NCBI RefSeq assembly: GCF_009823805.1
Contig: NZ_WUEK01000004.1
Span: forward strand, 248,001-312,000
Direction: 5' to 3'
Length of the DNA stretch: 64,000 bases
From: Nocardioides flavescens
Lineage (GTDB): Bacteria > Actinomycetota > Actinomycetes > Propionibacteriales > Nocardioidaceae
Shown here: positions 8,958 through 18,700 of the stretch, in pieces
How the letters are laid out: the number at the start of each line of letters is the position of its first letter
How positions within the stretch are numbered: the first letter of the stretch is position 1
Notes under the pieces: generated by a model
Databases searched by the model: none
What the model was told of the DNA's origin: nothing
What the model saw: only the letters and a program-made list of their open reading frames with translations
Program-made: the position numbers and the translations under genes

Positions 8958-11078
8958 GCGCTTTCCCAGCACCCGCGGGTCGACCCACCACCACCAGCGT
9001 CGCCAGAGCGGTACGCCGCCCCGCGCGGCCCGGCGTACGCGGCGCAGGTCCTCGGTCAGGGCCGACCCGGGGGTGGCCGCGGGCCCGAAGACGGCGCGCT
9101 CGGCCCGCTCGGCCAGGGAGTGCGCGGCCGTGGTGCCCCACCGCGCGTCGGCGGCGGCGGCGATCCGGGTCGCGTCGAGCGAGCGGTCGGCCGGGTGTCC
9201 GGACAGCGTCAGCGCGTCGAGGACCTCCGCCCACGCGCCGGCGTCGCCCCGGCGCAGGTGGCGTCGGGTGCGCCAGCGCCGCAGCAGCGCCAGCGCACCC
9301 AGGAGCGCGGCGAGCAGCACGGCTGCGCCACCTGCGAGCACTCCCGCTCCCAACCCGCCGCTCCCGGTCGACGCGGCCTCGGCCGCGTCGTCCGGGTCAG
9401 AGGCCGTCGAGGGGGCGACGGACGCGCCGTCGCCGGGGCCGGGTCCGTCGCCACCGTCGGTGGTCGGCTCCGGGGCGACGACGGGCCGTCCGTCGTCGAA
9501 CGTGTCGTCGTCGGGCGTCGGGCTGAACGGCACCCACCCGAGCCGGTCGAAGTAGACCTCGGGCCAGGCCAGTGCATCCGCACCCCTCACGACGCGGGTC
9601 TCGGCGTCGGCGCCCGTCGCACCCGGCTCGGGGCTCCCCGGCCGGAACCCCACGACGACCCGCGTGGGCAGGCCACTGGCCCGCGCGAGCAGCGCGAAGG
9701 CCGTGGCGAACTGCTCCGACGTCCCCACCCGCGCGCCCGGCTGCCCCGGCTCGCCGAAGAGGAACTGCTCGATGCGCCAGTACGCCGAGCCGGAGGTCGC
9801 GCTCGAGGACAGCGCGCGCTGGTTCTGGACGGCCTGCTCGATCGCGACGGCGCGCTCGTAGGGCGTGGTGGCGTCGCGCACCACGCGGGCGGCGTACGCC
9901 GTGAGGCCGGCCGGCAGGGTGGGCTGCTGCAGGTAGGGCCGGGTCCCGGCCCCGGTCGGCACGGTGGCGGCGAGGAGCTGCTGGGGGTCGGGGGCGTCGA
10001 CCTCGGCGCTGACGCGGTAGCGCGTGCCCTCGCCCGCTCCGGTCTCGAGGAGCGTGCCGGTCTCGAGGTCGACGAGCGGCTGGCCGCCGCCAGAGACACC
10101 GTCCGACACACCGCCGGACACACCCACGGGGTCGCCCGGCGTCGGCAGCCAGGGCCCGCCGAGACCCGTCAGCTCGACGGACTCGTCGACGCGGCGCCTC
10201 TCGTCGCCCGCGGGCAGGGAGGTGCGGCGGGTGGAGCCGACGGGGGCGTACTCCGTGCCGGCGCGCCATTGGCTGCCGTCGTGGGTGCCGAGGGCGACCA
10301 GGCGCAGCGGGACGGCGGGCCCGCGCACCCGGAACAGCTCGACGTCGGGGTTGGCGGCCCACGCGCCGAGCCGGGGGAGCGGGCTGGCCGCCTCGACCTC
10401 GGTCAGGGGCGGGTCGACGTGCTCGCGGGGCTGGAAGGCGCCGTCGGCGGGCACGACCGCCACCGCCGCCAGCAGCACCCCGGCGACGCCAGCGACGGGC
10501 AGGACGGTGAGCAGGCGGTCGCGCTGGCTCTCGGCACGGCGGTCGAGGAGCACCCACCCGGCGAGGGCGAGCACCACGAGCAGCACGGCGAGCAGACCGT
10601 GCGGGTCGCTGCGGCCCCCGCTCAACAGGGCCCCGGCGAGGTAGAGCACGAAGGCCCCGGCGACCGGGCCGACCCGGGTGCGTCCGTCGGCGCGCAGCCC
10701 CGCCAGCAGGGAGACCAGCCCGGTCAGCAGCACGGGCGCGGCGAGCAGGTCGGCGCGCCGGGCGTACGGCGTGGGCTCGGTGAGCAGTCGCGGCACCGCG
10801 TCGGAGAGCGTCGCGAGCAGGCCGGTGCCGGCGCCCGCGGTCATGAGGTAGGCGAGGAGCACGAGCAGCGCGGCGAGTGCGGTCGAGGTCGCCCAGCGCG
10901 AGACACCGAGGCCGGTGACCGCCCGCAGCAGCACCAGCGGCACGACCGACGCGAGGACGAGCGCGAGCCGCACCAGCCAGGAGTCCCAGGTGCCGGCCAG
11001 CGCGAGCGAGCCGCCCGCGACCAGCGCGGCGGCCCACACCGTGGCCGCGAGCGCGTGGCTCCCGGGTGCGGGGGTCAC
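8955..11078 (-). CDS. TgpA-like membrane protein with degenerate transglutaminase domain (DUF3488/transglut_core/DUF4129-like)
   Basis: A 707-residue protein. About seven or eight N-terminal membrane helices (residues 1-210) are followed by an extracytoplasmic transglutaminase-like core (about 330-520), a Gly/Pro/Asp-rich linker, another helix (VLAGGAAVLLAALLGALALL, about 590), and a cytoplasmic DUF4129-like tail. The core keeps the fold motifs but not the active site. Where the family usually has Cys (GxCEQFA), this reads GTSEQFA, and where it has His (AHAWPEVYF), it reads DALAWPEVYF. It therefore cannot be a normal Cys-His-Asp transglutaminase. GTG start overlaps the DUF58 stop (GTGA). The DUF58/MoxR/TgpA trio is a conserved envelope module; a scaffold or peptide-binding role is inferred. 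Confidence 0.88.
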   Translation of the reverse strand: MTPAPGSHALAATVWAAALVAGGSLALAGTWDSWLVRLALVLASVVPLVLLRAVTGLGVSRWATSTALAALLVLLAYLMTAGAGTGLLATLSDAVPRLLTEPTPYARRADLLAAPVLLTGLVSLLAGLRADGRTRVGPVAGAFVLYLAGALLSGGRSDPHGLLAVLLVVLALAGWVLLDRRAESQRDRLLTVLPVAGVAGVLLAAVAVVPADGAFQPREHVDPPLTEVEAASPLPRLGAWAANPDVELFRVRGPAVPLRLVALGTHDGSQWRAGTEYAPVGSTRRTSLPAGDERRRVDESVELTGLGGPWLPTPGDPVGVSGGVSDGVSGGGQPLVDLETGTLLETGAGEGTRYRVSAEVDAPDPQQLLAATVPTGAGTRPYLQQPTLPAGLTAYAARVVRDATTPYERAVAIEQAVQNQRALSSSATSGSAYWRIEQFLFGEPGQPGARVGTSEQFATAFALLARASGLPTRVVVGFRPGSPEPGATGADAETRVVRGADALAWPEVYFDRLGWVPFSPTPDDDTFDDGRPVVAPEPTTDGGDGPGPGDGASVAPSTASDPDDAAEAASTGSGGLGAGVLAGGAAVLLAALLGALALLRRWRTRRHLRRGDAGAWAEVLDALTLSGHPADRSLDATRIAAAADARWGTTAAHSLAERAERAVFGPAATPGSALTEDLRRVRRAARGGVPLWRRWWWWVDPRVLGKR

Positions 11079-12256
11079 GGCTCGACCACCCGGTCCCAGG
11101 TCTCGGTGAGCGCGACCGAGGAGTGCCCGCGCAGCTCGAGGACCCCGGCGGCGTCGAGGCTCGTGACGGACGGCAGCGGGTCGACGACGAGGTGCACCTG
11201 GGTGGGGGCGCCGCCGACGTCGAGGAGCCGGCGCACGTCGTGGCGGTCGGCGAGGTGGCCCGAGACGGCGACGGCGACGTCGGCGCGGTCGCTGTGGGGC
11301 GGGGCGACGGTGTCGTCGGCGGCGAGGTCGATCTCGGCGAGGAGCCACTCGAGCTCGTGGGCCTCCCGGCGCGGCTGTCCGGCCGGCGAGCCCGGCACGT
11401 CGACCTCGTGGCGTCCGCTCGCCGTCGTGAAACGCACGGGGTGGCCGCCGAGCTGGGCGGTGCGGCACAGGGCGGAGGCGAGCTCGACGGCGTCCTCGAA
11501 GGCCTCCGCGGAGCCGGACCGCGCGCCGGCGTAGGAGCCCGGCCGGTCGTCGAGCACCACCCGCACGTGCGGCTCGGCGGGGTCGACGTCCTCGCGCACC
11601 ATCAGCGCTCCGGTGCGGGCGCTCGTGGCCCAGTGGAGCCGGCGCAGGTCGTCGCCCACGGCGTACTCGTGGAGGCCGACGAGGTCGGTGCCGCCGAGCT
11701 CCCACGCGCTGTCGGAGCCGGCCGCCGTACGACGGGTGCCGGCGGGCAGGCCGGCGAGCGGCAGGCGGCGGGGCAGCACCCGCACCTGGTCGACCACGCC
11801 GACCGAGGTCGTGTGCTCAGCCATCCCGGCGAGCCCGACGCGACGCAGGCGCACGGGCCCGACCGGCACGAGGCCGCGGCGCGGGGTCGGGATCGTGTAG
11901 GGCACCGAGACCGTGGCGGCACGGGTGGAGTCGGGCAGCGGCACCGGCACCAGGTCGCCGTCGACGGTGTCGCTCACCTCCAGTCGGGCCAGGCCCGCGC
12001 GACGGCGCCCGGTCACGTGCAGTCGGCCGCGGCACTCCTGGTGGCGCTCGACGACGGTGGGGCTGACCGTGCGGCGCACCGTGAGGTCCGGGGCGACGAC
12101 CACGGCCGCGACCTCGGCGGCGACGAGCAGCAGGAGCGCCCCGCCCGTGCCGGCGACGAGCGGGTAGTGCAGGGCGAGACCGAGACCGAGGAGCACCAGG
12201 CCCAGGGCGAGGACGCGCCGGCCTCGCGGGGTGACCGCGCGACCCACGCCGCTCAC
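11075..12256 (-). CDS. DUF58 domain-containing membrane protein
   Basis: A 393-residue protein. Two adjacent N-terminal helices (VLALGLVLLGLGLAL and GGALLLLVAAEVAAVVV) precede a beta-rich region and the DUF58 signature near residues 205-240: LHEYAVGDDLRRLHWATSAR followed by GALMVRE. A von Willebrand-A-like region completes the C-terminus (VRVVLDDRPGSY). DUF58 proteins work with MoxR ATPases, probably as metal-ion-dependent adhesion partners. It shares 4-bp overlaps with MoxR upstream and TgpA downstream, so the three are translationally coupled. Confidence 0.92.
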   Translation of the reverse strand: MSGVGRAVTPRGRRVLALGLVLLGLGLALHYPLVAGTGGALLLLVAAEVAAVVVAPDLTVRRTVSPTVVERHQECRGRLHVTGRRRAGLARLEVSDTVDGDLVPVPLPDSTRAATVSVPYTIPTPRRGLVPVGPVRLRRVGLAGMAEHTTSVGVVDQVRVLPRRLPLAGLPAGTRRTAAGSDSAWELGGTDLVGLHEYAVGDDLRRLHWATSARTGALMVREDVDPAEPHVRVVLDDRPGSYAGARSGSAEAFEDAVELASALCRTAQLGGHPVRFTTASGRHEVDVPGSPAGQPRREAHELEWLLAEIDLAADDTVAPPHSDRADVAVAVSGHLADRHDVRRLLDVGGAPTQVHLVVDPLPSVTSLDAAGVLELRGHSSVALTETWDRVVEP

Positions 12257-13242
12257 GCCCCGTCGGGCTGCGGCGGCGGCACCGCCTGGAGCGCGTCGTG
12301 GACGACGCCGACCGGTGTGTGGCCCGCCAGGAGCGCGTCGCGCGTCAGCACGGTGCGGTGGGCCAGCACGGGCTCGGCGAGGCGCTGCACGTCACCGGGG
12401 ACGACGTAGTTGCGGCCCTGGGAGGCGGCGTGCACCTGCAGGCAGCGCACGAGCGCCCGCAGGCCGCGGGTGCTCGCGCCGAGCCGCACCCGCGGGTCCT
12501 CGCGGATCGCGACGCCGAGGTCGCGGACGTAGCGCAGCAGCAGGTCGGCGACGTGGAGCGACTCGAGCGCGCGGGCGGTGGCCGCGACCTCCTCGGGCGT
12601 CGTCACGGCGGCCACGTCGTCGACGTGACCGGCGCTGCTGCCGGGGCGCAGCACCTCGATCTCGTGCTCGGCGTCGGGGAAGCCGAGGCTGACCCGCACG
12701 AGGAACCGGTCGAGCTGCGCCTCGGGCAGGCGGTAGGTGCCGTCGAGGTCGACGGGGTTCTGCGTGGCGATGACCAGGAACGGGTCGGGCACGCGGTGCG
12801 ACTCGCCGTCCACCGTGACGGTGCGCTCGGCCATCACCTCGAGCAGCGACGACTGGGTCTTGGCGGCGGCGCGGTTGATCTCGTCGGCCAGCACGACGTG
12901 GGCGAAGACCGGACCCTCGCGGAAGCGGATCTGGCCGTCGCGGGGGTCGAAGACCGTCGTGCCGGTCACGTCGCTGGGCAGCAGGTCGGGGGTGAACTGG
13001 ACCCGGCGCACGTCACCACCGAGCGCCTTGCCCACCGCGCGGGCCAGCGTGGTCTTGCCCGTGCCGGGCACGTCCTCGAGCAGCACGTGACCGCCGGCGA
13101 AGACCGAGACGAGCACCAGGTCGACCGCCGCCCGCTTGCCGTGCAGAGCGGTCTCGACGGCGTCGCCGAGCCGCTGGTGCAGCTGGCGGAACGCCGCCAC
13201 GGCGGCCTCGCTCGGCCCGGCGGGCGCGAGGGTGCTGGTCAC
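12253..13242 (-). CDS. MoxR-family AAA+ ATPase
   Basis: A 329-residue chaperone-like ATPase. Walker A GVPGTGKTT-type loop (LLEDVPGTGKTTLARAV, near residues 54-70), the MoxR-specific stretch QFTPDLLPSDVTG, Walker B VVLADEINRAAAKTQ with catalytic Glu, sensor 1 ATQNP, and sensor 2 LGASTRGL are all present. It probably remodels or activates the DUF58 partner. Start GTG follows GGAGCACCC. The 40-nt gap to the FN3 gene upstream holds no separate gene, so it likely belongs to the same transcript. Confidence 0.95.
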   Translation of the reverse strand: MTSTLAPAGPSEAAVAAFRQLHQRLGDAVETALHGKRAAVDLVLVSVFAGGHVLLEDVPGTGKTTLARAVGKALGGDVRRVQFTPDLLPSDVTGTTVFDPRDGQIRFREGPVFAHVVLADEINRAAAKTQSSLLEVMAERTVTVDGESHRVPDPFLVIATQNPVDLDGTYRLPEAQLDRFLVRVSLGFPDAEHEIEVLRPGSSAGHVDDVAAVTTPEEVAATARALESLHVADLLLRYVRDLGVAIREDPRVRLGASTRGLRALVRCLQVHAASQGRNYVVPGDVQRLAEPVLAHRTVLTRDALLAGHTPVGVVHDALQAVPPPQPDGA

Positions 13243-13282
13243 GGGTGCTCCTCGGAACAGTCGTTGCGTCTCACGGGCTGGG

Positions 13283-15733
13283 TCAGGGAGTGGCGCAGGT
13301 GTCGCACAGCGTCGGCTGGCTGGTCACCCACTGGAAGGTCGCGCTCTGCGAGGTGCCGCCGCGACCGGTCGCCGTGAAGACGATGGAGTGGGAGACGTCG
13401 GCCTGCCCGGAGCCCCGGACGATGCCGTTGTCGATGGCGACGTCGAGGGAGCGGGCCCCGCACGGGATCGTGCCCGACGTCGGCCCACCGGTGTTGCCGG
13501 TGTGGGTCCAGCTGCAGGTGCCCGACCAGGAGGCCCAGTCGGCCGGCGGGGCGAGGGTCAGCGTGGTGGTGCCGAACCCCTCCTGCGGCGAGGACCACGC
13601 GTGGTCCTGCCCGGTGACGAGCTGGACGCCGGCGGTCGGCGGGGGCGGCGGGGTCGGGCCGGCGTAGGTCAGGGTCGCCGAGGTCGACCCGCTCGTGCCG
13701 ACGCTGTTGCGGGCGCTCACGGTCACCTTCACCGGGCCGGGGTCGCAGTAGGTGTCGGCGCACTGGATCTCGAAGGAGGCCTTGGTGCCGGTCACGTCGA
13801 GGCGGCGCTCACCCGCGCCGCTCTGCGCGACGACGGTGTAGCCGGTGACGGTGGCGCCGTTGTCGTCCGGAGCCGTCCACGACAGGCTCACCGTCGCGGT
13901 CGTCGTCGACGCGCTCCCGACGACCGACCCGGAGAGACCTCCCGGTGCGTCGGGGCGCCCGGCGCTCACCAGCTCCTCGGTCACGTTGGAGGTCGCGGGC
14001 AGGGCGCCGGCCCGGGTGGCCGTGACCGTGAACCGGTGCGGACCCGGCTCGACGTCGACCGTGACCTTGCGCGCGGCACCGTCGACGAGGGCCAGGGGCA
14101 CGGTCGCGCCGACCTCCTGGACGATGAACCCGTCGACCGCGCCGGTGCCGTAGCTCCAGGCCAGGCCCACCTGGCCGGTCGGCAGCGGGGTCGCGACCAC
14201 GTCGTAGGGCTTGGACAGGGTGGTGGTCGTCGGCGAGGTGGTCGGCACCTGCGGCGGCTGGTGCTGGTCCTGGCTGGGCACGACGACGGTCGGACCCTTG
14301 GGGCCGTTGTTGCCGTTCCCGTTGCCGTTCCCGTTGCCGTTCCCGTTGCCGTTGCTGAACGACGGTCCGTTGGTGCTGCCCGAGGTCGGCTGACCCGGGC
14401 CGGGGGACTGGGTCGGCGAGACGGCGGGGGCGTCGGGCTGCTGGAACGGCTGCTGGGAGGGGGTCGGCGTCGGCGGGGTCGCGACGGCGTCCTGGGCGGC
14501 GATGTCGTCGACGGTGGCGGCGTCGACGGGGTCGCCGCCGCCGCCGGCGGTGGGGGTGTCCTCGTCGTAGCGCACGATGCTCGACACGACGCCGTCCTCG
14601 TGGACAGCGACGCCCTGGTCGGCGCCGGGGACGTTGATGAGCAGCGTGCCGTCGTCGACCAGCAGTTCGGGCTCGCCGCCGTCGGGGACGGCGATGTCGT
14701 CGCCGGCGCGGCGCCCGTCGGCGGCCAGGCGCACCACCTTGCTCTTGCCCGCGCACGGCACGAAGACGGTGGACTCGAAGACGGCGGGACGGTCGGGCCG
14801 GTCGCAGCCGACCGCGGTGAGGTCGACCTCGTGCACGGCGCCGCCGGAGACGATGACGACGGTGCCGGTGGCGGGGGAGGAGACCGGGACCAGGCCGGCG
14901 GGTGCGTCCTCGGGGGCCAGCAGGTCGCCGGAGAGCCGGGGCACGCTGGTGACTACCTCGTCGTCACGTCCGGTGTCGGTCTGCACGACGATGCCGGCGT
15001 CGGGACCGAACAGCGTCACGCCGCGTTCGTGGGCCACCAGCACGGAGCCGGGGCCGCTGTGGTCGACCGGGCGCTCGCGCTCGGTGACGAACTCTCCCGC
15101 GCTGGCCGACCAGCGCAGCTCGGTGAGCAGCCCCTTCGGGTCCACGACCCACAGGGTGCCGTCGCCGTCGACGACGGCGTCGCTGATGCCGTCGGGCGAC
15201 TGCCACAGCTGCCCCACCGTGTCGGTGCTGACGGGGTCGATGGCCGCGAGCGTCGCGCGGTCGCGGTCCACGAGGAAGACCTGGCCGTCGTGGTGCAGGA
15301 CGCTCGTCGCGCCGCCCGGGGTGACCCGGCGCGAGCCGGAGGCCAGGATGCTGGCCAGGTCGAACGACGTCAGCTCGCCGGTCGTGTCGTTGGTGACGAT
15401 CAGGCGGCCGTCGTACTGAGCGACGGCGAGCCGGTCGCCCGCGTCGCCCACGTCGATGCGGGCCTCGGGGCGGCCGGTGGCGGGGTTGACCTGGATGACC
15501 TCGCCGGTCGGGTCGTCGGAGAACCAGGTGAGCCCGTCGCCGATGTCGACGGCCGTGCGGCTCAGTCCGGTGCCGAACAGCACGCCCGCCAGCAGCGAGC
15601 CAGCGACCACGAGCACCGAGGCCTCGGCGAAGCCTCGCTGGCTGCGGCGGCGATCGAGCAGTCGCGCCCAGCGCGTGCTGTCCTGGGGCCCGTTCGTCGG
15701 CCCGTTCGTCGGTCCGTCCGTCCGCGTGCTCAC
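13283..15733 (-). CDS. Surface protein with beta-propeller-like repeats and fibronectin type III domains
   Basis: An 816-residue protein. A short cytoplasmic N-terminus, one signal-anchor helix (EASVLVVAGSLLAGVLFGTG, residues about 38-57), and a region of about 330 residues with repeated DGxLxVVD-type units resembling a beta-propeller come first. A Pro/Gln/Ser linker and a run of Asn-Gly dipeptides follow, then at least two FN3-like domains (about 495-590 and 590-690) and a Cys-containing C-terminal domain. It is probably anchored by the helix and faces outward. It overlaps the EssC ATPase by GTGA and precedes MoxR. The same FN3-MoxR-DUF58-transglutaminase order occurs in the bifidobacterial PFNA cluster, where the FN3 protein is thought to contact partners outside the cell. 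Confidence 0.85.
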   Translation of the reverse strand: MSTRTDGPTNGPTNGPQDSTRWARLLDRRRSQRGFAEASVLVVAGSLLAGVLFGTGLSRTAVDIGDGLTWFSDDPTGEVIQVNPATGRPEARIDVGDAGDRLAVAQYDGRLIVTNDTTGELTSFDLASILASGSRRVTPGGATSVLHHDGQVFLVDRDRATLAAIDPVSTDTVGQLWQSPDGISDAVVDGDGTLWVVDPKGLLTELRWSASAGEFVTERERPVDHSGPGSVLVAHERGVTLFGPDAGIVVQTDTGRDDEVVTSVPRLSGDLLAPEDAPAGLVPVSSPATGTVVIVSGGAVHEVDLTAVGCDRPDRPAVFESTVFVPCAGKSKVVRLAADGRRAGDDIAVPDGGEPELLVDDGTLLINVPGADQGVAVHEDGVVSSIVRYDEDTPTAGGGGDPVDAATVDDIAAQDAVATPPTPTPSQQPFQQPDAPAVSPTQSPGPGQPTSGSTNGPSFSNGNGNGNGNGNGNGNNGPKGPTVVVPSQDQHQPPQVPTTSPTTTTLSKPYDVVATPLPTGQVGLAWSYGTGAVDGFIVQEVGATVPLALVDGAARKVTVDVEPGPHRFTVTATRAGALPATSNVTEELVSAGRPDAPGGLSGSVVGSASTTTATVSLSWTAPDDNGATVTGYTVVAQSGAGERRLDVTGTKASFEIQCADTYCDPGPVKVTVSARNSVGTSGSTSATLTYAGPTPPPPPTAGVQLVTGQDHAWSSPQEGFGTTTLTLAPPADWASWSGTCSWTHTGNTGGPTSGTIPCGARSLDVAIDNGIVRGSGQADVSHSIVFTATGRGGTSQSATFQWVTSQPTLCDTCATP
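14310..14355 (-). repeat. In-gene tandem 12-bp repeat encoding Asn-Gly dipeptides
   Basis: Nearly four copies of a 12-bp unit (plus strand TTGCCGTTCCCG) in the linker of the FN3 protein, read on the minus strand as a run of Gly-Asn pairs. Copy number can change by slippage without shifting the frame, so linker length may vary between strains. Confidence 0.85.
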
Positions 15734-18700
15734 GCGCCCACCCCGGCCGGCTCGTCCTGGGGCGCGCCGAGGGCCTGGACCACGCGGGCCTCACCGGCCT
15801 CGCACCACAGGCCGCGACCCACGCCGCTCATCGGCTCGACCGTCTTGGTGGGCACGGTGAGGCCGAAGGCGTCGCCGTCGTTCCACTCCGGCTGCAGCAG
15901 CAGCCCGCGCCGGGACGACTTGGCGAAGGCGAGCAGCCCGTCCGCGGACGCGCCCATGCCCGGGCGCTGGCGCGCGGCGGTCAGGTCGGCCGAAGCGACG
16001 AGGGAGACGCGCGCCGAGTGCTCGCCCAACGACGAGATCAGCTGCGCAACCGTGTCCTTGACCCCGAGATCGGTCACCGCCCGAGCATCCCAAAGATCCG
16101 CGCCGTCGACCACCACGAGCGCCCACGAACCGGAACTCTCCGGTGCCTCGCCGAGCCATCGCTGCAGGTCAGCGAGGGTGTCAAGGGGAGATGAACGGTG
16201 GATGACGTGTGGGGGCACTGTGGCGCGTGCGGCCACTGAGACGAGACCGGCCAGGGCCGAGGTGCGCCCGGAGCGCGGACGACCCGCGACGAGCACCGGC
16301 CCGGCCAGCAGGTCGGGGGCGACCGGCGCCACGGCGTCGGCGTCGACCGCGAGCGCGACGTGGGCCCGGCCGCCGCCCGTCTCGGGGGCGGGGAGCAGGG
16401 CGGGGTCGACCCGTCCGGGCATCGGCGGCACGGGCGCCGCGGGGCGGGACTCGACGTGGGGCAGCAGGCGCTCGCCGATGCCGCGCACCCGCTCGGCCTG
16501 CACGGGGGTGCCGACGCCACCGGTGGTCATCACCTGCACGCGCCGGCTGCCGACGAGGCCCGCACCGGGGGCGCTGTCGGCGTCCAGCACGCCGCCGGGC
16601 ACGCCGAGCATGAGGTAGTCGTCCTTGCTCGTCATCCGCAGCACGACGCGGCTGCCGAACGCCGAGGCGGTCGAGGTCGGGACGCCGGTGCGCCCGGGGG
16701 CGGTCGCGACGACGTGGACGCCGACGCGGCGACCGTTCTGCAGCACCTGCGTGAGGTGGTCGAGGTGCTCGCGCGTGACCGAGCCGCCGCCCTCGAGCAG
16801 CTCGAGGAGCGCCGGGAGGTTGTCGACGAGCAGGTAGACCCGCGGCAGCCGCACGCCGCTGCGGGCCAGGTCGTCGACGTCGGAGCAGCCGTGTGCGGCC
16901 AGTGCGCCGGCGCGGTCGAGCGCCGTACGACGCAGCAGGCGCAGCAGGCGCAGCACCCGGCCCTGCTGGGTCTCGGGCACGACGGCGGAGACGGTGGGCA
17001 GCCCGGCCACCGCGGTGAGGCCGCCGCCCGCGCAGTCGATGCCGTAGACGTAGGGCGCCACGCCCGCCGCGGCGTCGCCCAGCGAGGCGGAGAGGGCGAC
17101 GGTGCGCAGCAGCTCGGTCTTGCCGGAGCCGGAGGCGCCCTGCACCAGCAGGTGACCAGTCGCGGCGAGGTCGGCCACCCACAGCGGCTGGGCCTGCGCG
17201 GCCGGGTCGTCGATGCGCCCCAGCACCACCCGCCCCGCTCCCGTGGCCGCACCGGCGACGAGCTCGGCGTCGAGCAGCAGCTCGCTCGGCAGCGCCGGGA
17301 GCCAGGGGCGGTGGGGAGGGGCGGCCTCGCTCATGACGAACGCCGTCTGGATGCTGCGCACGCACCGCTCGAGGTCGGTGCGCGGGTCGAGGCGACCCTC
17401 GCCCTGCTCACCGGGGCCGTCACCGGCGGTGGCGGTGAACGGCGTGACCTCGACGGCCGCCTCGGCCTCGGCCAGCGGAGCGCGGGCGCCCGTCCAGGCC
17501 GACTGCACCAGCTCCGCCGTGCCGTGGCCGGTGCGGCGCACCCACGCGCGGCCCGGCGTACGACGGGAGATGTGGGCCGCCTCGGGCAGGTCGATGACGT
17601 CGCGCGAGTCGTCGGCCGAGGAGACGCGCAGGGCGATGCGCAGGTCGGTGTTGGCCCGGATGGGGCCGGTCACGACGCCCGCCGGGCGCTGGGTGGCGAG
17701 GAGCAGGTGCATGCCGAGCGAGCGGCCGCGCTGGGCGAGGTTGACCATCCCGTCGACGAAGTCGGGCACCTCCTGGGTCAGCGCCGCGAACTCGTCGACG
17801 CAGATCAGCAGGCTGGGCGGAGCGGCCTCCGGGTGCTCGCGCTCGAGCTGCACGAGGTCCTTGACGGCGTAGCGCGCGAGCAGCTCCTCGCGGGCGGTGA
17901 TCTCGGCGCTGAGCGACGTCAGCGCCCGGGAGACGAGCGCGGGGGTCAGGTCGGTGATGTAGCCGACGGTGTGCGGCAGGTCGGCGCACTCGCGGAACGC
18001 CGCGCCGCCCTTGTAGTCGACCAGCAGGAACGCGATCCGCTCCGGCGGGTTGTTGAGGGCGAGCGAGCAGATGAGCGACTGCAGCAGCTCGCTCTTGCCG
18101 GAGCCGGTCGTGCCCGCGACGAGGCCGTGCGGGCCGTCGTCGCGCAGGTCGATGGTGACCGTGCCGTCGGCGCCGCGGCCGATCTGGGCGCGCAGCCCGG
18201 CGGACTGCGCCCAGCGCCGGCGCACCGCGTCGGTGTCGTCGAGGTCCTCGAGGTCGCTGCTGACCTCGGTGAGCCGCACGACCTGCGGGATCGCGGTGCT
18301 GGGCGGCAGGACCGCCGCCTCGTCGACGTACGCCGTGACGGAGCGCGCGTGGCGCCACGCATGGTCGAGGCTCACGGCGTCGGCGAGGGCCAGTCCGGCC
18401 ACGCCGCCGCGGTCGCGCACGCCGACCCGGCCCGCGTCGAGGTCGACCAGCAGGCCGGTCGCCGCCGGCACCTCCTCGGCACGGCGGCCGAGCCAGAGCA
18501 GGTGGAGGCCGCGCTCGAGGGCCCCCGCCGCGACGGCCTCGACGGTGCGCCGGGGGATGCCGGCCGCCTCGTCGACGACGCAGACGGTGTGGCCTCGGGT
18601 GACGCCCTCGCTCGCGAGGTGCTCGAGCAGCGCGGTCGCCGCGCGGGCGCCGATGGCGACCGCGGGCTCGCCGCCCTCGCGGGCGGCGACGTGCGGCAGC

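Noticed and set aside
14310..14355. Short tandem repeat as a possible CRISPR
   Set aside because: 12-bp units without spacers inside a coding sequence; it encodes Asn-Gly pairs.
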